Positions 10,128-19,584 of a stretch of DNA of 64,000 bases are shown piece after piece. This stretch comes from Rugalucina vietnamica (Eukaryota; Mollusca; Bivalvia; Lucinida; Lucinidae). Numbering within the stretch: the stretch's first letter is position 1; the number at the start of each line of letters is the position of its first letter. Where the stretch lies: contig OZ024878.1 in NCBI GenBank assembly GCA_964017185.1, positions 3,162,151 through 3,226,150 on the forward strand. The letters are read 5' to 3'. Position numbers and translations under genes: made by a program. A model generated the notes under the pieces. The model was not told where the DNA came from. It did not search any database and worked only from the letters and a program-made list of their open reading frames with translations.

Positions 10128-10197
10128 ACAGTGTCTCACCCAGATATCTCCAGCTCTATCAGGGATGAAGATATGGCATTAGAAGAGGCTAATTCAG
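10128..10197 (+). CDS. RBR-PARP gene, short exon before RING1
   Basis: Acceptor CATTCCAATTTCAG ends at 10127 and donor GTAAAA follows 10197. It is 70 bp, phase 0 in and phase 1 out. Only this frame is open: TVSHPDISSSIRDEDMALEE…. The acidic linker leads into the RING1 exon, whose two-base start completes the last codon as Val or Gly depending on the junction base. It sits unspoiled between two family-A MITEs. Confidence 0.7.
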
Positions 10198-10210
10198 GTA
10201 AAATTAAGTT

Positions 10211-12115
10211 TATTACAAAAACATTTCCATGCAATATACAGTAAATTATTTGGTTGTAAAAATGCAAATTTTCACTGAAAATTTTTAATGATTTTCTTAT
10301 TTTTGCTCAAAACATAGATTAGAGGTACACGTTAGAGCCGCCTCACCGAGGCGGCTCTAACGAGTACCCACAATCTATGATTTGAGCAAAAATAAGAAAA
10401 AAATGGGTATACCCCTGCATACCCCAGTTTTTAGCTCACCTGAGCCGAAGGTGAGCTTATAGGATGGCCATGTTCCGGCGTCGGCGTCTGTCCGTCCGTC
10501 GTCGTCCACAATTTCAAAAATCTTCTTCTCTGAAACCGCTTGGCCAATCTAGTTGAAATTTGATGTGGAGCCTCCTTGGGTAGTGGCATTGTAATTTTGA
10601 ACACGATATTTTGGTCACATGACCAAGATGGCTGCCGTGCCAAAACACTTCAAAAATCTTCTTCTCCAGAACCGGTGGGCCGATTTCCACGAAACTTGGT
10701 ATGTAGCATTAGGGACTTCAGCCCATCATGGTTTGATAAAATGATGACCTTTGGATGACCTTGACCTGTTTTACAGCAATGTCAATTTTGGAAACATAGG
10801 CTTTTACATGGGAATAAGTGAAAACTATGGATTTTTTTAAAACAATTGCAGCCTGAGGCCTGAAAAGTGGTAGATGCAAACAACTAATTGAGTAGATGAA
10901 GGTATTTGATTTATTTAGGTCAAGGTCATCTCTTGACTTTGGCCTGTCTGTCGTACATACACACTTTTCAAAGATCTTCTTCTCTGAAACTGCTTGGCCA
11001 ATCAAAGTGAAATTTTATGTGGAACATCCATGGGTAGGGGAGACGAAAGTTTGATTGGGAAATCCAGGTCACATGACCAAGATGGCCACCACGCCCATAT
11101 ATGGGAAAAACCACTCAAAAATCTTCTTCTCCCGAACCGGCAGGCTGATTTTCATGCAACTTGGTATGTAGCATTGGGTACTCTAGCCCATCATAATTTG
11201 ATCAAATGATGACCCTAGGGTGACCTTGACCTATTTTACAGCAATGTCAATTTTGGAAACATAGGCTTTTACATGGCAATAATTGAAAACTATAAATTTT
11301 TTGAAAACTGTTGCAGCCTGAGACCTGAAAAGTGGCAGATGCAAACAACTAATGGAGTAGATGAAGGTATGTGATTAATTTAGGTCAAGGTCATCTCTTG
11401 ACCTTGGCCAGTCTGTCGTCCATACACACTTTTCAAAGATCTTCTCTGAAACTGCTTGGCCAATGAAAGTGAAATTTTATGTGGAGTGTCCATGGGTTGG
11501 GGGAACGAAAGTTTGATCGCGAAATTCGGGTCACATGACCAAGATGGCCACCATGCCCCACTATGGTAAAAACCTTTCAAAAATCTTCTTCTCCAGAGCC
11601 GGCTGGCCGATTTACGCGAAACTTGGTATGTAGCATTTGGGACTCCAGCCCATCATAGTTTGTTGAAATGATGACTTTAGGATGACCTTAACATGTTTTA
11701 CGGCAAGGTCAATTTTGGAAACATAGGCTTTTCCAGGTGAAAAGGCAAAAAAAAATTAATATTTTGGAAACTGTTGCAGCCTGAGACCTGAAAGTTGCTA
11801 GATGCAGACACTTTAAAATGGAATCAATGAAGGTAAGTAAATAATGAAGACCAATGTCATTTCTTGACCTTGACCCAGGGTCATTTAAATATCAAAATTA
11901 AAACTGTTGCAGCCTGAGACCGGAAGCTTTGCAGATGCAGACAACTTATGAAGTCAATAAAGGTGTGTGAGTATTCAAGGTCAAGGTCATTTCATGATGA
12001 CTTGATACTCCAAGATCAGGCTTCAGGTGAGCGTTCTCAGGACCAGTGGTCCTCGGGTTCAATATAAAAGTGGGGTTTAAGGGGGTATACATTTCACGGA
12101 CATGTTTTCCTGATG
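10211..12115 (-). mobile_element. MITE family A, copy 5, split by a family-E element
   Basis: The left part (10211-10431) runs from TATTACAAAAACATTTCCATG through the hairpin GAGCCGCCTCACCGAGGCGG to ACCCCAGTTT. The right part (about 12059-12115) resumes AATATAAAAGTGGGGTTTAA and ends GGACATGTTTTCCTGATG. The family-E insertion is therefore younger than this family-A copy. Confidence 0.8.
10432..12058 (+). mobile_element. Family E element nested in family A
   Basis: Ends TTAGCTCACCTGAGCCGAAG and CAGGTGAGCGTTCTCAGGAC…GGTCCTCGGG. It contains three ~470-bp internal repeats, each with GGTCACATGACCAAGATGGC and a block GTTGCAGCCTGAGACCTGAA. Confidence 0.8.
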
Positions 12116-12569
12116 AAAGTATCATATGAACCATGACACAAGAATAGTGAAGTGTTCTCAGGATTTGCAACCAGGTCTGACATAAATCGGCCTGTACAGC
12201 TATAGAAGCTGGCTAGTTATACCCCCAGCATACGAAGTATTAGGGGGTATATAGTTTTTGCTTTTTCCGTCTGTTTGTCTGTAAACTTTTTGTGTCAAAG
12301 ATTTCTCAGGAACTTTTTAACCCAGAATTTTAAAATTTGGTACAAAGCTTGGGTATGTCAAGTTGTATTGTGTATTTGAGAATCAACAATCTCTGGCTTA
12401 TCATTCCTTTTATTTATCCATTTTTCTCTCTATCTGATAATTTTTTCCATCATATCAGCTCAGTCTGTATAACAGTTAGAAACTTTAAATTTTATATGCA
12501 TGTTCAGAATGACCAACTCTATTACTGAAAAAAAAATATGATTCTGTAGATTACTTTTGTCTTTTTTTT

Positions 12570-14089
12570 TATACCCCCCGCAAAACGAAGTTTTATTATA
12601 CCCCCCGCAAAACGAAGTTTTAGGGGGGTATACTGTTTTCAGCCTGTCCGTCATTCCGTAATTCCGTCATTCCGTCAACATTTTGACATCTTTGCTGAAT
12701 AACTTAAGTAGTTTTTGCCGAATGTTCTTCAAATTTTCAACACACCTGCAGCATTAGACAACACACGTGTGATATGAATTTAGGGGCCAAAGGGTCAGTT
12801 TTGCAAGAGTTATGGGACTTTTTAAACCTATACATAGAATGTTTGCCGTAGTGCTTATAGTGCATACTTTGTGAAATCAACTCCTCCTACAGCTTTCAAT
12901 ATTCTCTTTTGATACTTTGCAGACATGTTCCACACATATTGAAGATGTGCATGAAGAAGTATTGTGCTGAAAAAATGAATTTTGACAAATTTACAGCATT
13001 TTGAACTTAGCCAATTTTCGATAATTGCCATATTCAAAAATGGTTGGTAGTGCATAGTTTGTGAAATCAACTCCTCCTAGGGCTTTCAGTATTTCTTTTC
13101 AGTACTTTGCAGACATGTTCCACACATATTGAAGATGTGCATGAAGAATTATAATGCTGAAAAAATAATTTTTGACAAATTTACAGCATTTTTCAACATA
13201 GCCATTTTTTGACCATTGCTTATATACATGGAATGTTTGCCATAGTGCTAAGTGCTAATAGTGCATACTTTGTGAAATCAACTCCTCCTACAGCTTTCAA
13301 TATTCTCTTTTGATACTTTGCAGACATGTTCCACACATATTGAAGATGTGTATGAAGAAGTATTGTGCTGAAAAAATGAATTTTGACAAATTTACAGCAT
13401 TTTGAACTTAGCCAATTTTCGATAATTGCCATATTCAAAAATGGTTGGTAGTGCATAGTTTGTGAAATCAACTCCTCCTAGGGCTTTCAGTATTTCTTTT
13501 CAATACTTTGCAGACATGTTCCACACATATTGAAGATGTGCATGAAGAATTATAATGCCGAAAAAATAATTTTTGACAAATTTACAGCATTTTTCAACAT
13601 AGCCATTTTTTGACCATTGCTTATATACAATAATGGTTGGTAGTTCATAGTTTGTGAAATCAACTTCTCCTAGGGCTTTCAGTATTTCTTTTCAATACTT
13701 TGCAGACATGTTCCACACATATTGAAGATGTGCATGAAGAATAATGATGCTGAAAATATAATTTTTGTCAAATTTACAACAATTTTTAACATAGCCATTT
13801 TTTGACCATTGCTTATACAATAATGGTTGGTAGTGCATGTTTTGTGAAATCAACTCCTCCTAGGGCTTTCAGTATTTCTTTTCAATACTTTGCAGACATG
13901 TTCCACACATATTGATGATGTGCATGAAGAATTATAATGCTGAAAAAATAATTTTTGACAAATTTACAGTATTTTTCAACATAGTCATTTTTGACCATTA
14001 CTTATATACAATAATGGTTGGTAGTGCATCAGCTTCAGATAATTTTGCGGGGGGTATACTGAAAGCCTTGCATGCAGCCAATTTCTAGT
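12570..14089 (+). mobile_element. Family I element nested in family H
   Basis: Starts ATACCCCCCGCAAAACGAAG (this end is duplicated) and ends TTTTGCGGGGGGTATACTG…. The interior is five to six tandem ~190-bp units, each with CTTTGCAGACATGTTCCACA and GAAGATGTGCATGAAGAA. Sequence on both sides (CTTTTGTC…, then TACTTTGTTTC) rejoins as in the family-H copy at 27,590, confirming insertion. Confidence 0.8.
12858..14030. repeat. ~190-bp tandem repeats inside family I
   Basis: Units begin near GTGAAATCAACTCCTCCTA at about 12870, 13061, 13273, 13464, 13657 and 13846, alternating between two subtypes (AGCTTTCAATATTCTC and GGCTTTCAGTATTTC). The alternation suggests expansion by a two-unit block. ORFs on the minus strand here repeat the same peptide and are not genes. 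Confidence 0.85.
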
Positions 14090-14689
14090 TTACTTTGTTT
14101 CTTTTCCCATCTGTCACTCCAATACAAATATATGCACCTTTTTGTGTCAAAGATTTCTCAGGAACTACTTAACCTAGAATTTTAAAATTTGGTACAAAGC
14201 TTGGGTATGTCAAGTTGTATTGTGTATTTGAGAATCAACAATCTCCGGCATATCATTCCCTTTATTTATCCATTTTTCTCTCTATCTGAGAAATTTTCCA
14301 TCATATCAGCTCAGTCTGTATAAGAGTTAGTAACTTCAAATTTTATATGCATGTTCAGAATGACCAACTCTATTACTGGAAACAAGACAAGAGATTATGA
14401 TTCTGTAGATTACTTTTATCTTCTTTTTTTACTCGGTTTCTTTTCATATCTGTCACTCCTATACAAATCTGCACCTTTTGGTGTCAAAGATTTCTCAGGA
14501 ACTGCTTAACCTAGAATTTTAAAATTTGGTTCAAAGCTTAAGTATGTCAAGTTGTATTGTGTATTTGAGAATCAACAATCTCTGGCTTGTCATTCTCTTT
14601 ATTTATCCATTTTACATTACCTCTGATGGCTACCGCTGGGGGGTATGTGAGCTTTGCTCACTTTTGCTATATTTGCTTGAAATGTTGGA

Positions 14690-14780
14690 TTTAGGAAGGA
14701 GATGATATCCTTGCAATGAAAACAAAGGCGCTGGTCAGCTGTGCAGTACTGCAAAAATCCAATTTTCTCATGCTGCTGCT
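14690..14780. mobile_element. MITE family C remnant
   Basis: ATGAAAACAAAGGCGCTGGTCAGCTGTGCAG followed by CCAATTTTCTCATGCTGC is the right half of family C, deleted at its left end. Confidence 0.55.
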
Positions 14781-14794
14781 TATATGATGTTACT

Positions 14795-15265
14795 GTTTTC
14801 CATATGACCTTAGGTCCTTCTCCATATGACCTTAGGTCCTTCTCCTTAGAACCTTAGGTCCTTCTCCATATGACGTAGGTAATTCTCCATATGACCTTAA
14901 GTCCTCCATATGACCTTAGGTCCTTCTCCATATGACCATAGCCTAGGTCCTCAATATGACCATAGGTCCTTCTCCATATGACCTTAGGTCCTTCTCCATA
15001 TGACATTAGGTCTTTCTCCATAAGACCTTCAGTCCTCCATGTGACCTAAATTCCTCCATCTGACCTTAGGTCCTCCATATGACATTAGGTCTTTCTACAT
15101 AAGGCCTTCAGTCCTCCATGTGACCTAAATTCCTCCATATGACCTTAGGTCCTCCATACTACCTTATGTCTTTCTCCATTTGACCAAAGGTCCTTCTCCA
15201 TAAGACCGTAAGTCCTCCATATGACCTTATGTCCTTCTCCATATGACCTTAAGTCCTCCTCCTGT
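14795..15265. repeat. ~22-bp minisatellite (CATATGACCTTAGGTCCTTCTC)
   Basis: About twenty variable units of CTCCATATGACCTTAGGTCC with indels give a degenerate array. TGACCTTAGGTCC resembles spaced nuclear-receptor half sites, but the array has no other sign of function. It lies in the intron just before the RING1 exon. Confidence 0.85.
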
Positions 15266-15413
15266 GCACTCATGATTTGATCTGCTTTACAACTGACCTC
15301 CAAACAGTGAATTATTACTCAACAAGTCACTGCTAGAGCTGATCTGTTTCTTAAGCATCACTATCAATTTTTTTGTTTGATTTTCAAAATTACGTTATAT
15401 TTGTATGTTTCAG

Positions 15414-15556
15414 TGGTGTCATCATCCTCTATAAACTGTGAGAAGTGTAAAGCCAGCCAGCCTGTAATCAACCTAGCGCAGTGTTGTGATGGTCATCTCC
15501 TGTGTAAAATATGCCTAGAGAAAGCTGCTAAACTCATCTTAGTGGGAAATCAGTCA
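15414..15556 (+). CDS. RBR-PARP gene, RING1 exon
   Basis: Acceptor TTTGTATGTTTCAG and donor GTAAGT border 143 bp (phase 1 in, phase 0 out). It reads …SSSSINCEKCKASQP, then CCDGHLLCKICLEKAAKLI. The Cys/His pattern C-x2-C, C-x2-H, C-x2-C is the first six ligands of a C3HC4 RING; the last pair (CPVIDC) is in the next exon. In the RBR family, RING1 recruits the ubiquitin-loaded E2. The CDGHLLCxxCL block is, from memory, close to the RNF216/TRIAD3 RING1 (CRDGHLFCIECL). Low-complexity sequence precedes it as in that family. Confidence 0.85.
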
Positions 15557-15570
15557 GTAAGTAATAATAT

Positions 15571-16022
15571 GAGCCACGACACGATAGAAAACTGGCCCCA
15601 AGGTTATAAAACTTTTTTCAAGCTCAGCTCAGCTGAGCATGAAATTTCAACTGCTCATAAATGTTGAAATAATCAAAATAAGTGGAAAATTCAGGTTCAA
15701 AACTCAAAACCTAGTAATTTATCCTGCTAATAAATGTTAAAATGCCAACAATTGTTGGCATTTTAACATTTATGAGCAGGATAAATTTAAGTCTCAGCTG
15801 AGCTGAGCATAAAAAAAGTTTTATAACCTCGGGGCCTGGTCTTTAGGGTTTCTGACCAGGTGCGACACAACTGAGCTGTACAATCCCAGAAGATTTCGAA
15901 TTTAAGAAGAGACATTGTACTATCCCTGTAGCCAAACAAAGGTGCTGATCAGCTGCTAAGCTGATCTGCCCCTTTGTTATTGCATAAAGGAAAAAATCCG
16001 GTATTTTCATGACGCAGCTCAT
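15571..16022. mobile_element. MITE family C, copy 4, split by palindrome L
   Basis: GAGCCACGACACGATAGAAA at 15571 starts family C. It is interrupted at about 15594 and resumes at about 15837 as TGGTCTTTAGGGTTTCTGACC, ending GACGCAGCTCAT. Confidence 0.7.
15594..15836. mobile_element. Foldback element L, copy 1
   Basis: Terminal repeats GGCCCCAAGGTTATAAAAC and GTTTTATAACCTCGGGGCC, inner arms CAGCTCAGCTGAGCAT and CTCAGCTGAGCTGAGCAT, and a GCCAACAATTGTTGGC centre make almost the whole 243 bp self-complementary. Non-coding; a relative lies at 39070-39312. Confidence 0.8.
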
Positions 16023-16046
16023 ATTAGCTTAACCTCATTATAATGT

Positions 16047-16225
16047 GAGCCTGCACATGAGAAAACCAACAGTTTGGGGTTTGCGTGTCTGACCAGAACC
16101 GACACAAACCAGGCTTTACATTCACAGAATGAAGCTTGAAGCTTAAAATTTTGGATTTAAGAAGTATGGGGATTGTACTATCTATGGAATGAAAACAAAG
16201 TCACTGATCAACTGTGCAGTTACTG
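16047..16225. mobile_element. MITE family C, copy 5 (right end lost)
   Basis: Starts GAGCCTGCACATGAGAAAACC and reaches GCAGTTACTGCGGCTCAT, where it abuts the decayed RING exon copy. Most of the hairpin's second arm is absent. Confidence 0.65.
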
Positions 16226-16302
16226 CGGCTCATCTCCTGTGTAACACATGCCTAGAGAAAGCGGCTAAACATATACTGATGGGAAATCAATCAGTAAGAT
16301 CA
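16226..16302 (+). pseudogene. Decayed tandem copy of the RING1 exon
   Basis: CATCTCCTGTGTAACACATG…GAGAAAGCGGCTAAACAT…GGGAAATCAATCA, followed by GTAAGA, matches the right half of the RING1 exon (HLLCKICLEKAAK…GNQS) at most positions and keeps a donor. Its left half, with the first Cys pair and an acceptor, is missing, so it cannot code a RING. It lies 670 bp downstream of the real exon. Confidence 0.8.
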
Positions 16303-16437
16303 CTTTAGCGTCTTTATTTCACTATTTGTTACACCACTGCTTTGGATACAACTAGTGACTATTCCTAGACTAAATTATGGTCATTATAGACAAATTTTGT
16401 GATACATTACATTTAACTCTCATTGTAACACAAAAAT

Positions 16438-16660
16438 GAGCCGCCTCATGGGAAAACCAACAATCTGCATATGCGAAAACAAAGACGCAGATCAGCTTCG
16501 CGGTAACCGCCTTTGTTTTCGCTACTCGGATAGTACTATTCCTCTTCTACTTAAATCCGAAATTTCAAGCTTCTAGCTCCTTTCTGTGCTTGTACAGCCC
16601 GGTTTGTGTCGGACCTGTTCGAAAACCACATTGTTGGTTTTCCCACGAGGCGGCTCATTC
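16438..16660. mobile_element. MITE family C, copy 6
   Basis: Ends GAGCCGCCTCATGGGAAAACC and CCACGAGGCGGCTCATT. One hairpin arm is shortened. It is flanked by a 23-bp direct repeat, AACTCTCATTGTAACACAAA plus AAT (16415-16437 and 16661-16683). Confidence 0.8.
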
Positions 16661-16771
16661 AACTCTCATTGTAACACAAAAATCTCTCTTGCTTTATCAA
16701 CACTCCATCCTCCCCCCCCCCTTCATGGAAAATCGTGTCTGATCACTATAGGGGTTATCTCTTGATTTCAG

Positions 16772-16820
16772 GGACAGGTAATTTGTCCAGTGATAGATTG
16801 TGGAAGTTCCGTTCCTAAGA
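16772..16820 (+). CDS. RBR-PARP gene, exon completing RING1
   Basis: Acceptor TCTCTTGATTTCAG and donor GTGAGT bound 49 bp (phase 0 in, phase 1 out), reading GQVICPVIDCGSSVPK. CPVIDC gives the seventh and eighth zinc ligands of RING1, corresponding to the CMEGSC region of RNF216. It is short, but its fit to the domain and to both neighbouring phases makes it convincing. Confidence 0.8.
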
Positions 16821-16862
16821 GTGAGTATAGTTTCTTATTTCATTGAGAATTGTACAAGAGTT

Positions 16863-17287
16863 TCCCTTTGAGCCACATCTTGAGACAACAAAAGTTTTGC
16901 CTAAGCGAAAACAAAGGCGCAGATCAGCTTGTAGAAAGGTGCAAGTAGGCAAAGATCAGGAAAAGACGCAAGCAGAAAAAGATTCCCACTCCAAAAACCG
17001 AGATGGGAAAAAAACCAAACCAACAATCAGGCACTTATACCATGAAACATGTCTTAAGCCGAATGAGCAGCTATTTTCCCAATAGGTGGCCACTCAGTTA
17101 CCTTATCATTGTAGAAACTGCACAGCTGATTTGTGCCATTGTTTCCCCTACACAGACAGTACTTTTTCTCCTCTACATGTACCCCAAGTTTCAAGATCTT
17201 AGCTTTTTTTCTGTGACTGTACAGACCATTTTATGTAAGACCTGGACGGAAAACCCAAATACTAGTTTTCTTGCATCACAGCTCATA
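16863..17287. mobile_element. MITE family C-like element with unrelated core
   Basis: Left text GCGAAAACAAAGGCGCAGAT and right text GTTTTCTTGCATCACAGCTCAT are family-C ends, but the hairpin is split by about 170 bp (16935-17105) of unrelated sequence. That stretch is open on the + strand (SACRKVQVGKDQEKTQ…). It may be an insertion or captured fragment, and I find no recognisable domain. Confidence 0.5.
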
Positions 17288-17372
17288 TAAAGCTTTTCTG
17301 TTTCTGTCAACAGAATACGGACCAAAAATCATCATTGACATGATAATAAACATTGCAATCAGTCTACCCCCA

Positions 17373-17473
17373 GTAGGCACATGACGTCATAATGACGTCA
17401 TATCAACGTCGATGCGACGTATTAACGTCGCATCGACGTTGAAATGACATCATTATGACGTCATGTGCCTCCT
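17373..17473. repeat. Palindrome with several TGACGTCA sites
   Basis: Arms GGCACATGACGTCATAATGA and its complement near 17450 enclose ATCAACGTCGATGCGACGT and its complement. TGACGTCA occurs three times (17385, 17394 and 17455) and a fourth position is TGACATCA. The outer text CCAGTAGGCAC…GTGCCTCCTGG extends the symmetry. Confidence 0.85.
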
Positions 17474-17629
17474 GGGCCTAGACAATGGAGTCTGATAAAT
17501 TGTATTGATTTGAAATTTGTTTCTACAAAGTTATAAAATTGATGATTGATTTGATTTTTGCTATGATCTTGCTATATTACAACTCTAAAAAAAAAAGGAT
17601 AACCAATCACAAAAAACAAAAATTGATTA

Positions 17630-17826
17630 CGGGAGAGCATTAGACTCCAAATTCAGAGTTTCTGGGTTCAATTCTAATAAAGGTCATTGTGTTGTGTCCT
17701 TGAGCAAGACATAGACAACCAATGATTACTGGTCAATACTCAGGAAGGAGTGGTTTCATCCCAACATGACTTTAAAATTGTTGACGGGGATGTTAAATCT
17801 CAAAACAAACAAACAAACAACAAAAA
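17630..17826 (+). mobile_element. tRNA-derived SINE with CAAA tail
   Basis: A box GGGAGAGCATTAG, B box GGGTTCAATTC, body TTGTGTTGTGTCCTTGAGCA, and 3' end GGGGATGTTAAATCTCAAA followed by (CAAA)n. This is the most complete SINE in the window. Confidence 0.75.
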
Positions 17827-17827
17827 A

Positions 17828-18027
17828 ATGAGCCTTCCCCTGAGTCGGCCTACAATCTTGGGTCCGACACAAACCAGGCTGTACAGTCACAGAAGAAGGC
17901 TTGTAGCTTAAAATTTTTGATTCAAATATCTGTGTAGCGAAAACAAAGAAGCAGATCAGCTGTGCAGTTACTGAAATTAGCTGTGCAGTAACTGCACAAC
18001 TGATCTGCACCTTTGTTTATCACATAA
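17828..18027. mobile_element. MITE family C, copy 7 (degraded)
   Basis: It carries GAGCCTTCCCC, GACACAAACCAGGCTGTACAG and GCGAAAACAAAGAAGCAGAT, with the hairpin locally duplicated (AGCTGTGCAGTTACTG twice). Confidence 0.65.
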
Positions 18028-18232
18028 CAGTTGCGGTGGCCCAAAAGTATGTAAACTTTTCCCATGTTTTATGATCACCAATGGATCAGCAATTTTGACT
18101 ATGTTTTAATAGGGAAAATTAGTTTAATTGAAGTTTTTAGTTGTCAAAAAGTGAATTACAATATACAGTGTGATGTGTGTTTTATTGTAAAGGTGCATGT
18201 TTTTGAGTACTATTTTATTTTCTACAATGTAG

Positions 18233-18335
18233 GTGAGTTGAGGAAGTGTCTACACAGTATCATGTTAGACTTGTTGGATGAAAAATGGAATAAAGAGGCT
18301 GTTGATGCTATGAATGAGATGGAAGATTTTGTCAG
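18233..18335 (+). CDS. RBR-PARP gene, RING1-IBR linker exon
   Basis: Acceptor TTCTACAATGTAG and donor GTACGT bound 103 bp (phase 1 in, phase 2 out). The reading is SELRKCLHSIMLDLLDEKWN, then KEAVDAMNEMEDFVR. It is helical and corresponds to the segment in RNF216 where the RING1 to IBR linker reads ELEKVL…YYERK…ELVRCPSC, from memory. The exact junction R|CPDC is maintained by the next exon. Confidence 0.8.
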
Positions 18336-18342
18336 GTACGTT

Positions 18343-18451
18343 AGAAGATGTCTACACAGTATCATGTTTGATATATATGAAAGTGCTAGATAAATAATAC
18401 AACTTCTGGTAGATCAGGAGTGGAATAAACTGGATCTTGGTGCAATGGATC
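18343..18451 (+). pseudogene. Decayed tandem copy of the linker exon
   Basis: AGAAGATGTCTACACAGTATCATGTTTGAT and further on GGAGTGGAATAAACTGG…GCAATGGATCAAATG mirror the exon just upstream (AAGTGTCTACACAGTATCATG, GAAAAATGGAATAAAG, GCTATGAATGAGATG) but carry stops and a small insertion. Foldback K interrupts its right edge. Confidence 0.75.
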
Positions 18452-18456
18452 AAATG

Positions 18457-19008
18457 CACGGGTGGTAAACAGGGGAACTAGCTCCGAAAAGAGTCAGCGG
18501 GATTTGGTTCCCTCGGCACATCCGAGCTAGCCCTCTCGGTTGGAAACTGGTAAACAAAGGTATGTCTCGAAGCATTTAATCATTATTTATTTCTTTATTA
18601 ATGATCTAGTGAAAAATCCAGCAATGTAGTGCAGTTTAGAAATAATTTAGCACCTTTCGCTGCTAGGTTTGGTCATTGAAATATGCGCGGTTCGAACACA
18701 ACTTTGACACGCCTGTAGCACACTCTGAGATTTTCGGCTCAGTGCGCTACAGGCGTGTCAAAGTCGTGTTCGAGCCGTGCATATTTCAATGACCAAACCT
18801 GGCAGCGAAAAGAGCTAAATTATTTCTTAACTGCACTGCATTGCCGGATTTTTCACTAGATCAATAATAAAGAAATAAATAATGATTAAATGCTTCGATA
18901 CATACCTTTGTTTACCGGTTTCCAACCGAGAGGGCTAGCTCGGATGTACCGAGGGAACCAAATCCCGCTGACTCTTTTTGGAGCTAGTTCCCCTGTTTAC
19001 CACCCGTG
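18457..19008. mobile_element. Foldback element K (552 bp), 5-bp target duplication
   Basis: Arms of about 270 bp are inverted copies, ending CACGGGTGGTAAACAGGGGA on the left and its complement on the right. The target repeat AAATG flanks it at 18452-18456 and 19009-19013. The arms differ at few positions, so it is fairly young. No protein is encoded. Confidence 0.9.
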
Positions 19009-19084
19009 AAATGCTAGACAAGACAAATATTTTGGCAATTTTCACCTTTTTTTTTTTCTTTTTTTTTTTCGTCGCCCAGAAAAA

Positions 19085-19282
19085 TATTTGGTCGCATTTG
19101 CCAATTATGCAACAGACTATTTCAAACACTGGACAAACCAAGTTCTGCTTGCAGGTATTTATTGTTCTGCCTGCAGGTGTTAGATGATTTTCTCTGAGAA
19201 CTCTCACTGATTTGCACTGATAAGCCATCTCATATGAGTGAAATAATCTTAGAAGAGATGTAAAAACTGAATAAAAAAACAG
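19085..19282 (+). mobile_element. SINE 3' part
   Basis: CCAAGTTCTGCTTGCAGG…CATCTCATATGAGTGAAATA…ACTGAATAAAAAAAC is shared with 4150-4300 and 49193-49340. The tRNA-like head is not preserved. Confidence 0.55.
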
Positions 19283-19307
19283 TTGATAAAAGCATCAAAT
19301 ATCAGAG

Positions 19308-19543
19308 GAGCCGCGACGCGAGAAAACCGGTCTTCGGGGTTTCCGACCAGGTCTGACACAAACCGACATGTACAGTCCCAGAAGCAGCATAGAAGCTTGA
19401 AATTTTGGATTTAATAAGAGGAGAAAGTGTACTATCCGTATAGCGAAAACAAAGGCGCTGATCAGCTTCGCAGTTACTGCTAAGCTGATCTGTGCCTTTG
19501 TTTTCGCATAGGCAAAAATCCGGTTTTCTTGTGACGCGGCACA
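19308..19543. mobile_element. MITE family C, copy 8
   Basis: GAGCCGCGACGCGAGAAAACC to GTGACGCGGCAC, with an intact CTGATCAGCTTCGCAG palindrome. It ends 42 bp before the next coding exon. Confidence 0.8.
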
Positions 19544-19584
19544 GAGCATAAGTTTGATTGGTTGCATTTTTGTTTGCTTTCCAG

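Larger units (their letters stand above)
12218..14670 (+). mobile_element. Family H element, split by family I
   Basis: Starts TATACCCCCAGCATACGAAG and ends GCTGGGGGGTATGTGAGC…TTGCTATATTT. A shorter uninterrupted relative lies at 27241-28050. Internal repeats carry TTTGTGTCAAAGATTTCTCA and GGTACAAAGCTTGGGTATGT. Non-coding. Confidence 0.75.

Noticed and set aside
12855..13471. Two nearly identical minus-strand ORFs (MISQTMHYQPFLNMAIIENW)
   Set aside because: They are the ~190-bp tandem unit of family I.
17740..18027. CRISPR-like or regularly spaced repeats
   Set aside because: The repeated words are locally duplicated MITE hairpin arms, not regular repeat-spacer units.
18978..19228. ORFs near the poly-T run at 19045
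   Set aside because: Derived from foldback K plus a homopolymer run; no coding signals.
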